The notes beneath the pieces are model-generated. The model did not search any database. It was not told the origin of the DNA and saw only the letters and a list, made by a program, of their open reading frames with translations. Shown here in pieces: positions 22,050 through 28,301 of a DNA stretch of 32,864 nucleotides. Location of the stretch: IMG/VR virus record IMGVR_UViG_3300033149_004484, positions 1 through 32,864 of that record, one strand, 5' to 3'. The first letter of the stretch is position 1, and the number at the start of each line of letters is the position of its first letter. The stretch comes from a virus. The translations under genes and the position numbers were made by a program.

Positions 22050-22452
22050 ACCCACTCTCCAAATACCTTTGCCTCTGCTCTTCCCATTGCTCGTAGGTTA
22101 CAGGAGCCCAGAAGCCATACGAGCTTCGAAGCACAGCACTCGACACGACGACTGGCCTCGAAAAACGACGGTCATCGTTGTCCCTCGGATCAACCTTCCT
22201 AAGAAGGCTGATAAACTCGTTCTTCTGGAAAATCCAGTAGAGATCACCCAGCACCTTCGTCGGCCTCTTGTAGACTAGAAACATCTCCATTATGCTTATG
22301 ATTCCTGGGAAATACGGGATGCCCTCGTAGAAGTTCTTGGCCTTCGACTTCTTCACTAGCTGGATATACCTAAACACATTCTTCCGGTCGTTTCTCAACG
22401 ACTTGGAAAGGCTTATCCTGCGCATCATATGCTTGAACTGCTTCTTCGACAC
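22021..22452 (-). CDS. Basic protein of unknown function, paralogue-like B
   Basis: GTG 22452 shares a base with the stop of the amidotransferase (TAGTG) and follows GGGAGGGG, giving 143 residues. It begins VSKKQFKHMMRRISLSKSLR and is strongly basic in the first 50 residues, then has FPGIISIMEMFLVYKRPTKV, LGDLYWIFQKNEFISLLRKV, and an acidic/aromatic tail (YEQWEEQRQRYLESGYDG). It resembles the downstream gene in layout and partly in sequence. It may have arisen by duplication. I do not recognise a catalytic motif. Confidence 0.6.
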   Translation of the reverse strand: MSKKQFKHMMRRISLSKSLRNDRKNVFRYIQLVKKSKAKNFYEGIPYFPGIISIMEMFLVYKRPTKVLGDLYWIFQKNEFISLLRKVDPRDNDDRRFSRPVVVSSAVLRSSYGFWAPVTYEQWEEQRQRYLESGYDGLNHFLA

Positions 22453-23375
22453 TATTCGCCCCTCCCACCGACAGACGCATTGAGAATATCCAAGCTCTGC
22501 CAGTCCAGCCCGTGCTGCTCGAGCCACTCCGCGTCGGATAGCTGCTCCTCCTCTTCCTCTTCCATCTCCTTCACCTTAAACCTGGAATACGACTTGATGT
22601 CGCGACTCCTCCTACGAGACCTCTTGCTCTTCTTGCTCTTCTTGGTAGTCTTGACAGTCTTGGCATACGGGTTCCAGGTGCTGCCATCCGAATACCTGTA
22701 AACACCGCTCCCATACCTGTCCGCATCGTCGACGCCGCCACGGAGAATCCTAAACTTCATCTTGAACGGGTCGATCTTCACCGTAGAATGCGGCAGCAGC
22801 TCCTTGACATCGACGCTCTGCTTCCAGAGCGATGGGAGCGATGTCCCGAAATAGAGAGTGCCGTCGATCTTGGCATACTCGATAGAGTAGCCAATACCCT
22901 TATTGATAAATATCTCGCCGTCCCTATTCATAGCAACGACTACGCCGAACTCGTCTAGCATCCAGGGCGAGTCGAAGAACACGCTCCTCCCCATATGCTG
23001 GACGAGATGAGCCAGGGTCTCTGCATCCGACTCGCCTTCAAACTTGTGCCCCATCAGCGCCATCATCCATCTCAGGGCCATATGATCGCGGAAAGAGCCG
23101 TTCTGCATCACCGTCCAGCTCGTAGTCTGGAAGGGGTGGCAGTTCTCGTCTCCCTTAGCCCCGATAGAAGCCTGCCGCAGATGGAACAGGACTGGCTCTT
23201 GGAGTCGAACCGAGAGCTGGATCTTGATGTCATCCAGCTTCAGGTTGGCACCTTTGAACAGGAACTTGTTGGAGCCTATCCCAAGACCATCGTTAGTCTT
23301 GAGATATAGATGGCCAAGCAGGTCTTCCATATCCTGCCACGTCCAACCTGCCGTCAAAATTCCAAGCCTACACAT
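22452..23375 (-). CDS. Class II glutamine amidotransferase (Ntn-hydrolase)
   Basis: The product has 307 residues, with ATG 23375 behind GAGGTG. The start MCRLG exposes Cys2 as the N-terminal nucleophile after Met removal. LFHLRQASIGAKGDENCHPF (63-82) holds the Arg of the glutamine pocket, VMQNGSF (89-95) the oxyanion Asn-Gly, and GESDAETL (114-121) the Asp. This is a complete glutaminase site that should release ammonia from glutamine. No synthetase domain is attached; the neighbouring ligases could use the ammonia. The C-terminal 75 residues contain a very basic run (KTTKKSKKSKRSRRRSR) followed by an acidic stretch, an unusual tail that might bind nucleic acid or a partner. Confidence 0.88.
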   Translation of the reverse strand: MCRLGILTAGWTWQDMEDLLGHLYLKTNDGLGIGSNKFLFKGANLKLDDIKIQLSVRLQEPVLFHLRQASIGAKGDENCHPFQTTSWTVMQNGSFRDHMALRWMMALMGHKFEGESDAETLAHLVQHMGRSVFFDSPWMLDEFGVVVAMNRDGEIFINKGIGYSIEYAKIDGTLYFGTSLPSLWKQSVDVKELLPHSTVKIDPFKMKFRILRGGVDDADRYGSGVYRYSDGSTWNPYAKTVKTTKKSKKSKRSRRRSRDIKSYSRFKVKEMEEEEEEQLSDAEWLEQHGLDWQSLDILNASVGGRGE

Positions 23376-23381
23376 TTTCGA

Positions 23382-24698
23382 TCACCTCGAACTTACCCAA
23401 CTATAACCAGTCGAGCTTGTCGTATCCAGCACCAGATACCCATCGCTAAGCTGCACGTGCTCATAGGCGTCCTCCGGCACTGGCTCTGGCTCGATTACTA
23501 CTATATCACCATCGCTAGGCGTTGCAGGGGACGCAGGCTCTTCCCCTGTCAGCGTCCCGTCTCTCCTCTCGCCTGGAAGCGTGCCTATCTGAACCCCGAG
23601 CAGGACATCCACCGCTCTCTGGACTTCGCTAGGACTCCACCACTTCCATACGCCTCGCGAGAGGCCAATCGCTATGTATCCCTCTTCGGCCTTCCGCCTC
23701 GCAGCCTTCCTCCCAATCTTGTCGCCTATAAACTTGACTGAACTGCTATACGACCTCCCGATGTCTCTGAGCTGTCTCTGGCACAGCGGAAGACTAGACC
23801 AAAACTGGTCTCCGCTGATCGTATAGAGGGGATATAGATACACCCTTGCATCGAAGGCTAGACCTGAAAACGCCTTCATCGCTGGTTCTCCCTCGTAAAC
23901 TTCCACGAGATACTTTTGTGGCAGCCTTGGCTGCGACACCCTAATGCGCCACCGCCCGAGTATCTCGCGGTTCTGCTGCCAATAGAGCTTGTTACGGATC
24001 ATATGGTTAAGATAGGCGATTTGAGGCTCGAACTTCGGATAGAGCTTGAGGTGCTTGATCTCTGACCATATCTGCGGCCAAAACTTCCGCAGATAGCCCC
24101 GCATATCGACCTCTCTGAAGTCTCGAAGCTCTCCGATAGTCGGCCTCGGCGGATGCCCGTGCCACAGGTTTTTCCTCTTCAGATGCGTTGACTCGAATGC
24201 AACCGCATATGCCAGGCACAGAACACCCTGGGTCAGCCCCTTATCCAGGATAAAGCTGCTAGGCGTCCTATACTCGACGCCCCAGGGCTGACTCCTATAA
24301 GCGTGGATTTGACCATAGCCATCTCCACGCATAGTGGGAAAGTCCTCGAGCAGATACGTCGTCACCCCGACATACCTGTCCATTCGTAGAAGCAGCTCCT
24401 CTTCGGGCCTCAACGAGAAGTGGATATGCCCGCCTAGAGCATAGCCACCCTGGTTGGAGCCAGCGAAGACATAGTAGCTTCCATATTGCTGCCACAGCAT
24501 CTGGAGAAGCTTCTTCACCCGCTCCGTCAGCTTTATCGGGCTCTTCTCTGGCCTCGGCCTGATCTCACCGACAGAACTACATCCATCGGTTCCAATCAAG
24601 CTGCGAGTCCTATACCCACAGACATCTTCCGCAGGCACGAACTCCTTCTCGGCTGGATCGTAAAACCTAAACTCGGGATCAGTCCCGATCGTAATCAA
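23382..24698 (-). CDS. Amidoligase (COOH-NH2 ligase, PF12224-like)
   Basis: TTG 24698 is preceded by GGAGGGAGCGG, matching the leader of other genes here, and gives 438 residues beginning MITIGTDPEFRFYD. Motifs agree with the amidoligase branch of the glutamine-synthetase/glutamate-cysteine-ligase superfamily: GTDPEF (5-10), GTDGCSSVGEIRPRP (36-50, Glu45 and Arg47), ALGGHIHFSL (87-96, metal- or ATP-binding His) and WGVEYRTPSSF (139-149, Glu142 and Arg144). The family forms amide bonds from a carboxylate and an amine using ATP. The final 100 residues are less conserved and acidic. It lies just after the putative structured RNA and six bases before the amidotransferase start. Confidence 0.85.
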   Translation of the reverse strand: MITIGTDPEFRFYDPAEKEFVPAEDVCGYRTRSLIGTDGCSSVGEIRPRPEKSPIKLTERVKKLLQMLWQQYGSYYVFAGSNQGGYALGGHIHFSLRPEEELLLRMDRYVGVTTYLLEDFPTMRGDGYGQIHAYRSQPWGVEYRTPSSFILDKGLTQGVLCLAYAVAFESTHLKRKNLWHGHPPRPTIGELRDFREVDMRGYLRKFWPQIWSEIKHLKLYPKFEPQIAYLNHMIRNKLYWQQNREILGRWRIRVSQPRLPQKYLVEVYEGEPAMKAFSGLAFDARVYLYPLYTISGDQFWSSLPLCQRQLRDIGRSYSSSVKFIGDKIGRKAARRKAEEGYIAIGLSRGVWKWWSPSEVQRAVDVLLGVQIGTLPGERRDGTLTGEEPASPATPSDGDIVVIEPEPVPEDAYEHVQLSDGYLVLDTTSSTGYSWVSSR

Positions 24699-24714
24699 TA
24701 TCCGCTCCCTCCGT

Positions 24715-25250
24715 GAATAGGAGAGGGTTTTTGCCGCAAGCCGAAGCATCGCGACGGGTGGAGCACGTCACATCGGCGGCCGTTCCGCTCTCGCACTTCG
24801 CTCTCCCGTCTCCTTGTGGAGACTCCGAGCTACTAGGCCCTCGCCAGAACAAACCACCGATACGGGCCCTTCCTCCCGTGCAAACCCTCAACCCAGAGTT
24901 GGGCCCGACAGCAGTAACTTCATCAAAGGCCGCTGCTGTGCCGATGCCCTTGATGCCGAGTGCGTCATAGACTGGAAGCCCAGCCCGCACCACGCTGGCA
25001 CGCTGCTCGGAACTGTGCCAGGCGGTGTCGCGGCTCCAAGCTTTCCTAAGCGTGCAGGCCGCGATCAGCACGCCCAGGCGCCTGGCTATTTTACCGAAAC
25101 TGATCTTCGGGCCCGCCAGGATAGGGCATTCCGAGACCATAGCCTTGGCTATTGCGGGGCGTGGAGAAAAGCAGTCTCTTGAGGGAGCAGGAGAACAACA
25201 AAGATGCCGGACACTTGCCATCTCTAACACCTCTCCACGCCTTTCCACAA
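24715..25250 (-). ncRNA. Putative large structured RNA (about 500 bases), unknown family
   Basis: No frame on either strand gives a convincing protein, and GC content is visibly higher than in neighbouring genes. Complementary segments are dense (plus coordinates): 25158-25167 with 25232-25241 (10 pairs); 25081-25086 with 25115-25120, enclosing hairpin 25094-25110; 25028-25034 with 25058-25064 (7); 24995-25001 with 25015-25021 (7); 24863-24869 with 24901-24907 (7); 24772-24779 with 24854-24861 (8, one G-U on the minus strand); hairpin 24808-24823; hairpin 24735-24753 with a UUCG loop on the minus strand. Two helices interleave as a pseudoknot: 24908-24914/24933-24939 and 24921-24929/24948-24955. 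The minus strand is preferred because of the UUCG loop and neighbouring genes, but some wobble pairs fit the plus strand. No clear promoter of its own is seen. Confidence 0.5.
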
Positions 25251-25255
25251 CCTAC

Positions 25256-25504
25256 CTAAAGGTTTTCGAGCTGCTGCGCTAGATCGTCTCTAAGCCTCGT
25301 AATCTCCAGAAACTCGCTAGACGAAATGGTTCCAGCTAGCACGGACTCATAGACCCCTCGCATAACAACAGTCTCCGCCTGATCCATAAACCAGACGGCT
25401 GCCCTGCTCTGGACGTGCCCGTGATCCACGTCAAACTTGTGGATCGTCCTCGCCATATTGAACTTGTCCCGCAGAAGCTTCCTATACACCTTGGCAACAG
25501 ACAT
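25256..25504 (-). CDS. Hypothetical 82-residue helical protein
   Basis: ATG 25504 directly follows the previous stop (TAGATG), with GGAGG 11 bases upstream. The product is mainly helical: VAKVYRKLLRDKFNMARTIH, a short DVDHGHVQSRAAVWFMDQ segment with three His, and a C-terminal helix (SSSEFLEITRLRDDLAQQLE). It has no catalytic motif that I recognise. It is the last coding gene before the putative structured RNA and may be on the same transcript. Confidence 0.6.
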   Translation of the reverse strand: MSVAKVYRKLLRDKFNMARTIHKFDVDHGHVQSRAAVWFMDQAETVVMRGVYESVLAGTISSSEFLEITRLRDDLAQQLENL

Positions 25505-25723
25505 CTACTCATCATCCTCCTCCGTCATATAGTCCAGGTCTCCGTCGGTGAAGATGTTGTCATACCCGACGGTGTGCCCGCACCTGGGGCACCTAAACCT
25601 GACTTTCAATGTAAACCAATCGTTGTCATCATCCTTTCGAGAGATGACGGCAGCGATCTCGTAGGGAGTCATCCTCACGAGCTCCCCCTCCATCCTATCG
25701 CACTTCGGACAAATCACGCTCAA
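25505..25723 (-). CDS. Zinc-ribbon protein (72 residues)
   Basis: TTG 25723 overlaps the previous stop (TTGA) behind AAGGAG. The product begins MSVICPKCDRMEGELVRMTP and has a second pair RFRCPRCGHTVG near residue 45, giving a four-cysteine zinc ribbon around a short strand-rich middle (WFTLKVRF). The C-terminus is acidic (DGDLDYMTEEDDE). Such ribbons bind nucleic acids or join transcription complexes. The function here is unknown. Confidence 0.65.
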   Translation of the reverse strand: MSVICPKCDRMEGELVRMTPYEIAAVISRKDDDNDWFTLKVRFRCPRCGHTVGYDNIFTDGDLDYMTEEDDE

Positions 25724-25968
25724 TTCTGCGTCTCCTTGAACTTCTTGATCATTTCCAGGACGGGCTGATCGTGCTCGACACGACCCTTCTCGCTGTCCAG
25801 AATCACCGGCCGCTTTACCACCCGTGCACCTGCAAACTCGACCTTCATAATGGTCGGGTGCAGGTCTGGACACTCCGCCGCCGCCTTGGCGGCCTCTTCG
25901 AGAGTGCCGAACCGATCTCGACCTCCCCTGCCCCAGTAGAGGAGATAATAGACCCCGCTCCAATTCAT
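25720..25968 (-). CDS. Hypothetical 82-residue protein
   Basis: ATG 25968 is the first gene behind the promoter at 26011-26026, with GGAGGCAGGAGAGAG as ribosome site. The N-terminus is aromatic (NWSGVYYLLYWGRGGRDRFG), then a helix (TLEEAAKAAAECPDLHP) and a strand-rich section (VEFAGARVVKRPVILD). This could be a small alpha/beta protein. No family recognised. Downstream genes overlap it, so it heads a small operon. Confidence 0.6.
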   Translation of the reverse strand: MNWSGVYYLLYWGRGGRDRFGTLEEAAKAAAECPDLHPTIMKVEFAGARVVKRPVILDSEKGRVEHDQPVLEMIKKFKETQN

Positions 25969-26026
25969 TTTCTCTCTCCTGCCTCCTTGTGAATCAATCT
26001 TCTCCTTAGGGTTTATAAATGTTATT
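25969..26026 (-). promoter_or_regulatory. Archaeal promoter of the AACATTTATA class, variant leader
   Basis: The minus strand has AATAACATTTATAAACCC (TATA box TTTATAAA), and the predicted start is near 25990. The leader contains AAGGAGGCAGGAGAGAG before ATG 25968, a variant of the GAGGGAGCAGGA leader of sister promoters. It opens the operon that may run through the structured RNA to the amidoligase. Confidence 0.7.
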
Positions 26027-26225
26027 GCAGCAGCCCCTCCAGCTCCTCACCGCAGTCCCCGCAGAGCACGACATCGAACTCTTCGTCTCCACGGAGACCT
26101 GGCTCCTCGCTTATCAGGTTGCCTTCCAGGTCTCTCTTTACATATACCACTCGAGAGACCTGATAGCGGACAACGATATTATCGCTGCCGCAGACCGGAC
26201 ACTTCCTGACATTGACACATACCAT
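26022..26225 (-). CDS. Zinc-ribbon protein (67 residues)
   Basis: ATG 26225 shares a base with the upstream stop (TGATG), behind GGAGG. The N-terminus has VRKCPVCGSDNIVVRYQVSR and the C-terminus LCGDCGEELEGLL, giving CxxC...CxxC about 40 residues apart. The middle is a strand-rich, charged region (VVYVKRDLEGNLISEEPG). It is a small zinc protein of unknown role, the last gene of its operon before the next promoter. Confidence 0.65.
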   Translation of the reverse strand: MVCVNVRKCPVCGSDNIVVRYQVSRVVYVKRDLEGNLISEEPGLRGDEEFDVVLCGDCGEELEGLLQ

Positions 26226-26443
26226 CAGGCAGTCCTCCTATCACTCTTCTTGAGCTGCTCCTTGAGCTGCTCGAGTTCCCTCCGCAGCTCCTCGGCCTTC
26301 TCGTGCTGACCGTCGTCCTCGAGAATCTCGATGCCCAACTTGAGCTCGAGAATCTCTAGCTCTGGATCATAATCCCTGATGATAGGCTCATCGGGTTCTT
26401 GCAAGATCCACCTGTCTAACTCTTTTAGATTCAGTCCAGACAC
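26225..26443 (-). CDS. Coiled-coil protein (72 residues)
   Basis: GTG 26443 follows GAGGTGAGCCT closely after the previous stop. The product is acidic in its first half (LDRWILQEPDEPIIRDYDPE) and then one long charged helix with heptad-like Leu/Ile spacing (LELKLGIEILEDDG, AEELRRELEQLKEQLKK). It probably dimerises. Function unknown. It is co-translated with the zinc-ribbon gene downstream. Confidence 0.6.
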   Translation of the reverse strand: MSGLNLKELDRWILQEPDEPIIRDYDPELEILELKLGIEILEDDGQHEKAEELRRELEQLKEQLKKSDRRTA

Positions 26444-26447
26444 AGGC

Positions 26448-26765
26448 TCACCTCAGCTCGAAGCTCCCTGTCCGCTCGTCCCTGAACATAACTGCCTGGA
26501 TCACCCCATCCCTGCCAAACCTGTTCAGAACTTCCTGGGCATGTATATGAACCCAGTCGTTCTTCTCCTGCTGCCTCTCCCTAGACCGCATAAATCGCTT
26601 GTATGCCATCTCGTTCTCTTCGTCGATCCTCTGCTTCGTCTCGTCAGACATATTTGCACGAGACATAAGAGAAAAGGCCCTTGCCTCTTCCCTCTTTCGC
26701 TTTGCCTCTTCCTGGGCGGCGATTGCCGCTTCCAGGTCTCTTTCCTTCTCGTTCTTGGGATTCAT
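26448..26765 (-). CDS. Charged helical protein (105 residues)
   Basis: ATG 26765 follows TCGAGGGAGCAGGAAG directly behind the promoter at 26801-26816. The first 75 residues are a highly charged helix with many Glu, Lys and Arg (ERDLEAAIAAQEEAKRKREE), then WVHIHAQEVLNRFGRDG and a strand-turn end. A coiled-coil or nucleic-acid-associated role is possible. No family recognised. Confidence 0.6.
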   Translation of the reverse strand: MNPKNEKERDLEAAIAAQEEAKRKREEARAFSLMSRANMSDETKQRIDEENEMAYKRFMRSRERQQEKNDWVHIHAQEVLNRFGRDGVIQAVMFRDERTGSFELR

Positions 26766-27043
26766 CTTCCTGCTCCCTCGAAATTAAGGTCTGCCCTGCG
26801 GTATATAAATGTTTTCTCCGGCTTGTCGCCGACTGTCAGCGTCACCTTCTCCGGCTTGAGCAAGAACCATGCCTCGATGCTCGTCTCTACGCTGTCCTCC
26901 ATACAGTCATCGTTGTAGCACGCCGCATAGACGTGCAGCACGCCCTTCGCTAGATCGATATCCTCTTCGGGCTCGACGTCCAGGTATAGCTCCTCGCCGC
27001 ACCTGGGGCATTTGAGCTTCTTCAACGCTTCTAGCAGATCCAT
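26762..27043 (-). CDS. Zinc-ribbon protein (93 residues)
   Basis: ATG 27043 follows AAGGTGAAGTGA. The N-terminus has LKCPRCGEELYLDVEPEED and then AACYNDDCMED, a four-cysteine zinc ribbon with an acidic linker. The C-terminal half is strand-rich (FLLKPEKVTLTVGDKPEKTF). The last codons (ending FEGAGR) are written by the TATA box and GAGGGAGCAGGAAGA leader of the next gene, and its stop overlaps that gene's ATG (ATGA). Either the promoter has been built into the gene end or the gene end has grown into a promoter. Confidence 0.65.
   Translation of the reverse strand: MDLLEALKKLKCPRCGEELYLDVEPEEDIDLAKGVLHVYAACYNDDCMEDSVETSIEAWFLLKPEKVTLTVGDKPEKTFIYRRADLNFEGAGR
26766..26816 (-). promoter_or_regulatory. 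Archaeal promoter of the AACATTTATA class, with GAGGGAGCAGGAAG leader
   Basis: The minus strand reads GAAAACATTTATATACC (26816-26800), then about 20 bases, then TCGAGGGAGCAGGAAG and ATG 26765. The predicted start near 26779 places the leader motif at the 5' end of the mRNA. The whole site lies inside the coding end of the upstream zinc-ribbon gene. Confidence 0.75.
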
Positions 27044-27238
27044 TCACTTCACCTTCACAAAGACTATCCTAGACACCTGGTCTGCCTTGTATCCGCGCCT
27101 CGCGAGCTCCTTGCAGATAAGCTCATACCTGCGGACATCTCGATAGCCACCGCAGTCGCTGTTGAATATCGAGTTGTGAAGCGACTCCGCCTCTGCGATG
27201 AGTTCCTCGTCGCTCTTCCCACGCCCAATCCTAGACAA
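27044..27238 (-). CDS. Hypothetical 64-residue protein
   Basis: TTG 27238 follows GAGGTGAAGGAGC. The product is basic at both ends, with helices SDEELIAEAESLHNSIF and RRYELICKELARRGYKAD and a final strand VSRIVFVKVK. The combination of two helices and a strand resembles small DNA-binding folds in general, but no specific motif can be named. It abuts the next gene's ATG. Confidence 0.55.
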   Translation of the reverse strand: MSRIGRGKSDEELIAEAESLHNSIFNSDCGGYRDVRRYELICKELARRGYKADQVSRIVFVKVK

Positions 27239-27245
27239 CGCTCCT

Positions 27246-27449
27246 TCACCTCTCCGTATACTGCGAGATCAGGTGGCTTAGCTGCCTGATCTCCTCTGGC
27301 GTCGGATTCGGGACGAAGATAGCCTTGTAGGGCTTCCCGTCCTTTTTCAACGCGGCCAGAGTGAGACCAGTCGTCCCAGTCGGACTCGTCGCCTTCGACA
27401 CTCGGAGCTTGCCAACAGTGCCGATCTCCACGCTCATCCACTTCTCCAT
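27246..27449 (-). CDS. Hypothetical 67-residue protein
   Basis: ATG 27449 follows TAGGTGAGTG. The product is a small mostly beta protein: VEIGTVGKLRVSKATSPTGT, LTLAALKKDGKPYKAIFVPN, then a short helix TPEEIRQLSHLISQY. It has no motif that I recognise. The region upstream (27450-27560) is one of the few non-coding gaps and may carry its regulatory signals, although no TATA box is obvious there. Confidence 0.55.
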   Translation of the reverse strand: MEKWMSVEIGTVGKLRVSKATSPTGTTGLTLAALKKDGKPYKAIFVPNPTPEEIRQLSHLISQYTER

Positions 27450-27560
27450 ACACTCACCTACTGCCTGTCATAGCTTGCGGGCTTGAGAGACAAGTTTTGC
27501 GGTGACGCTACATCTCTCCAGAAGGCGAACAAAACTCTTCCCGCTCCCAAGCTTTCCGCC
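27450..27560 (-). other. Non-coding gap with a motif shared with the putative RNA region
   Basis: These 111 bases hold no gene and no clear TATA box. They contain the sequence ccaagctttcc (27547-27557), which recurs exactly at 25036-25046 inside the putative structured RNA. Short self-complementary pieces are present (27482-27494; 27533-27537 with 27557-27561). It may be a small structured RNA or leader. Confidence 0.35.
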
Positions 27561-27830
27561 TCACACATCCGACCTTGCAATCTCGTCCACCACACGGTTT
27601 AAATCCTTATACGTCGCCTTGACCACAACTATCGCGCCTCCGCCCAACTGACTCCTAATCTTATCCTCTAGCCTTCGAAGCAGAAGCTCCTCGACGTTCA
27701 TCCCTATATCCTCGCCCTTGCCTCTCAGCCATCTTCGATATTGCTCGACGAGAGACATGGCAAGCGTTGTCACCAGGCTCGGCTTGGCCTTCTCGAGATC
27801 TCTCAGCGAGATCCATTCCACCGCTCTCAT
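27561..27830 (-). CDS. Hypothetical 89-residue helical protein
   Basis: ATG 27830 overlaps the upstream stop (ATGA) with GGATGGTG upstream. The protein is helical: WISLRDLEKAKPSLVTTLAM, VEQYRRWLRGKGEDIGMNVE, LLLRRLEDKIRSQLGGG, then a strand AIVVVKATY and a final helix. It is basic in the middle. No family recognised. It is translationally coupled to the coiled-coil gene before it. Confidence 0.55.
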   Translation of the reverse strand: MRAVEWISLRDLEKAKPSLVTTLAMSLVEQYRRWLRGKGEDIGMNVEELLLRRLEDKIRSQLGGGAIVVVKATYKDLNRVVDEIARSDV

Positions 27831-28027
27831 TGCCTGACACCATCCAGAATCCTATCAATCATCGCCCAGGACACCGCATACCCCACAGCGCAACCCGTGT
27901 GGTATTCGCGAAGCTCTGGGCAGTCCTTCGCCTTCTGAGCACGCTCGTCGTGTTCTCGCCGCTTCCTTAAGAGCTCGAGCTTGAGCTGCTCGAGCTCCTT
28001 CACCATCTCGGATTCGGATTTGCTCAT
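27827..28027 (-). CDS. Coiled-coil protein with two Cys (66 residues)
   Basis: ATG 28027 follows GAGGAAGATTAGG, immediately after the previous stop. The first 40 residues are a charged helix (EMVKELEQLKLELLRKRREH). Then comes CPELREYHTGCAVGYAVSWA with two Cys and a His, and a closing hydrophobic helix. The C-x10-C spacing with His could hold a metal, but this is weak. Function unknown. Confidence 0.55.
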   Translation of the reverse strand: MSKSESEMVKELEQLKLELLRKRREHDERAQKAKDCPELREYHTGCAVGYAVSWAMIDRILDGVRQ

Positions 28028-28028
28028 C

Positions 28029-28301
28029 CTAATCTTCCTCGACGAATTCGATCTTCAGGCCATCCCAAGAAGAGACGTTCTTCGCCGTGAGGCCCGTCCT
28101 CTCCTCAACCTGCTTCACGATGTCCTGGAGAAGTGCGTATTCCAGGTCTCCTATAATTCGTATCCACAGGGCGGACATGTTTGCCTCGCACTCGAAGAAC
28201 TCTACCTTCTTCTCCGAGAGGATGTCCCCTGCGATACATTCCAACTCAAATTGGTTCTCAATTGAGAACCCATTCCTGCTCTCCTGGTTTTGAGTTTGCA
28301 T
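28029..28301 (-). CDS. Hypothetical 90-residue alpha/beta protein
   Basis: ATG 28301 follows the CGAGGGAGCAGGAAG leader of the promoter at 28336-28353. After a polar N-terminus (QTQNQESRNGFSIENQFELE) the sequence alternates strands and helices: KKVEFFECEANMSALWIRII, LEYALLQDIVKQVEERTG and LKIEFVEED. The beta-alpha-beta layout with two Cys early on resembles a small ferredoxin-like domain. No family recognised. Confidence 0.55.
   Translation of the reverse strand: MQTQNQESRNGFSIENQFELECIAGDILSEKKVEFFECEANMSALWIRIIGDLEYALLQDIVKQVEERTGLTAKNVSSWDGLKIEFVEED

Noticed and set aside
24679-25248. A 190-codon open frame on the minus strand (and long frames on the plus strand) across the GC-rich gap.
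   Set aside because: The translations are rich in Arg, Ser, Gly and Ala with scattered Cys and no recognisable domain, no ribosome site, and overlapping open frames on both strands, as expected for GC-rich non-coding DNA. The base-pairing pattern explains the region better.
24715-25250. RNase P RNA or SRP RNA as the identity of the structured region.
   Set aside because: The conserved GAGGAAAGUCC and ACAGAAA boxes of RNase P RNA and the GGAAGGAAGCAG region of SRP RNA are absent. A weak GGAAAGCTTGG resemblance is not enough.
27661-27970. Additional small frames around 27661-27970 on both strands.
   Set aside because: They overlap the two coupled genes at 27561-27830 and 27827-28027, which have better starts and ribosome sites.
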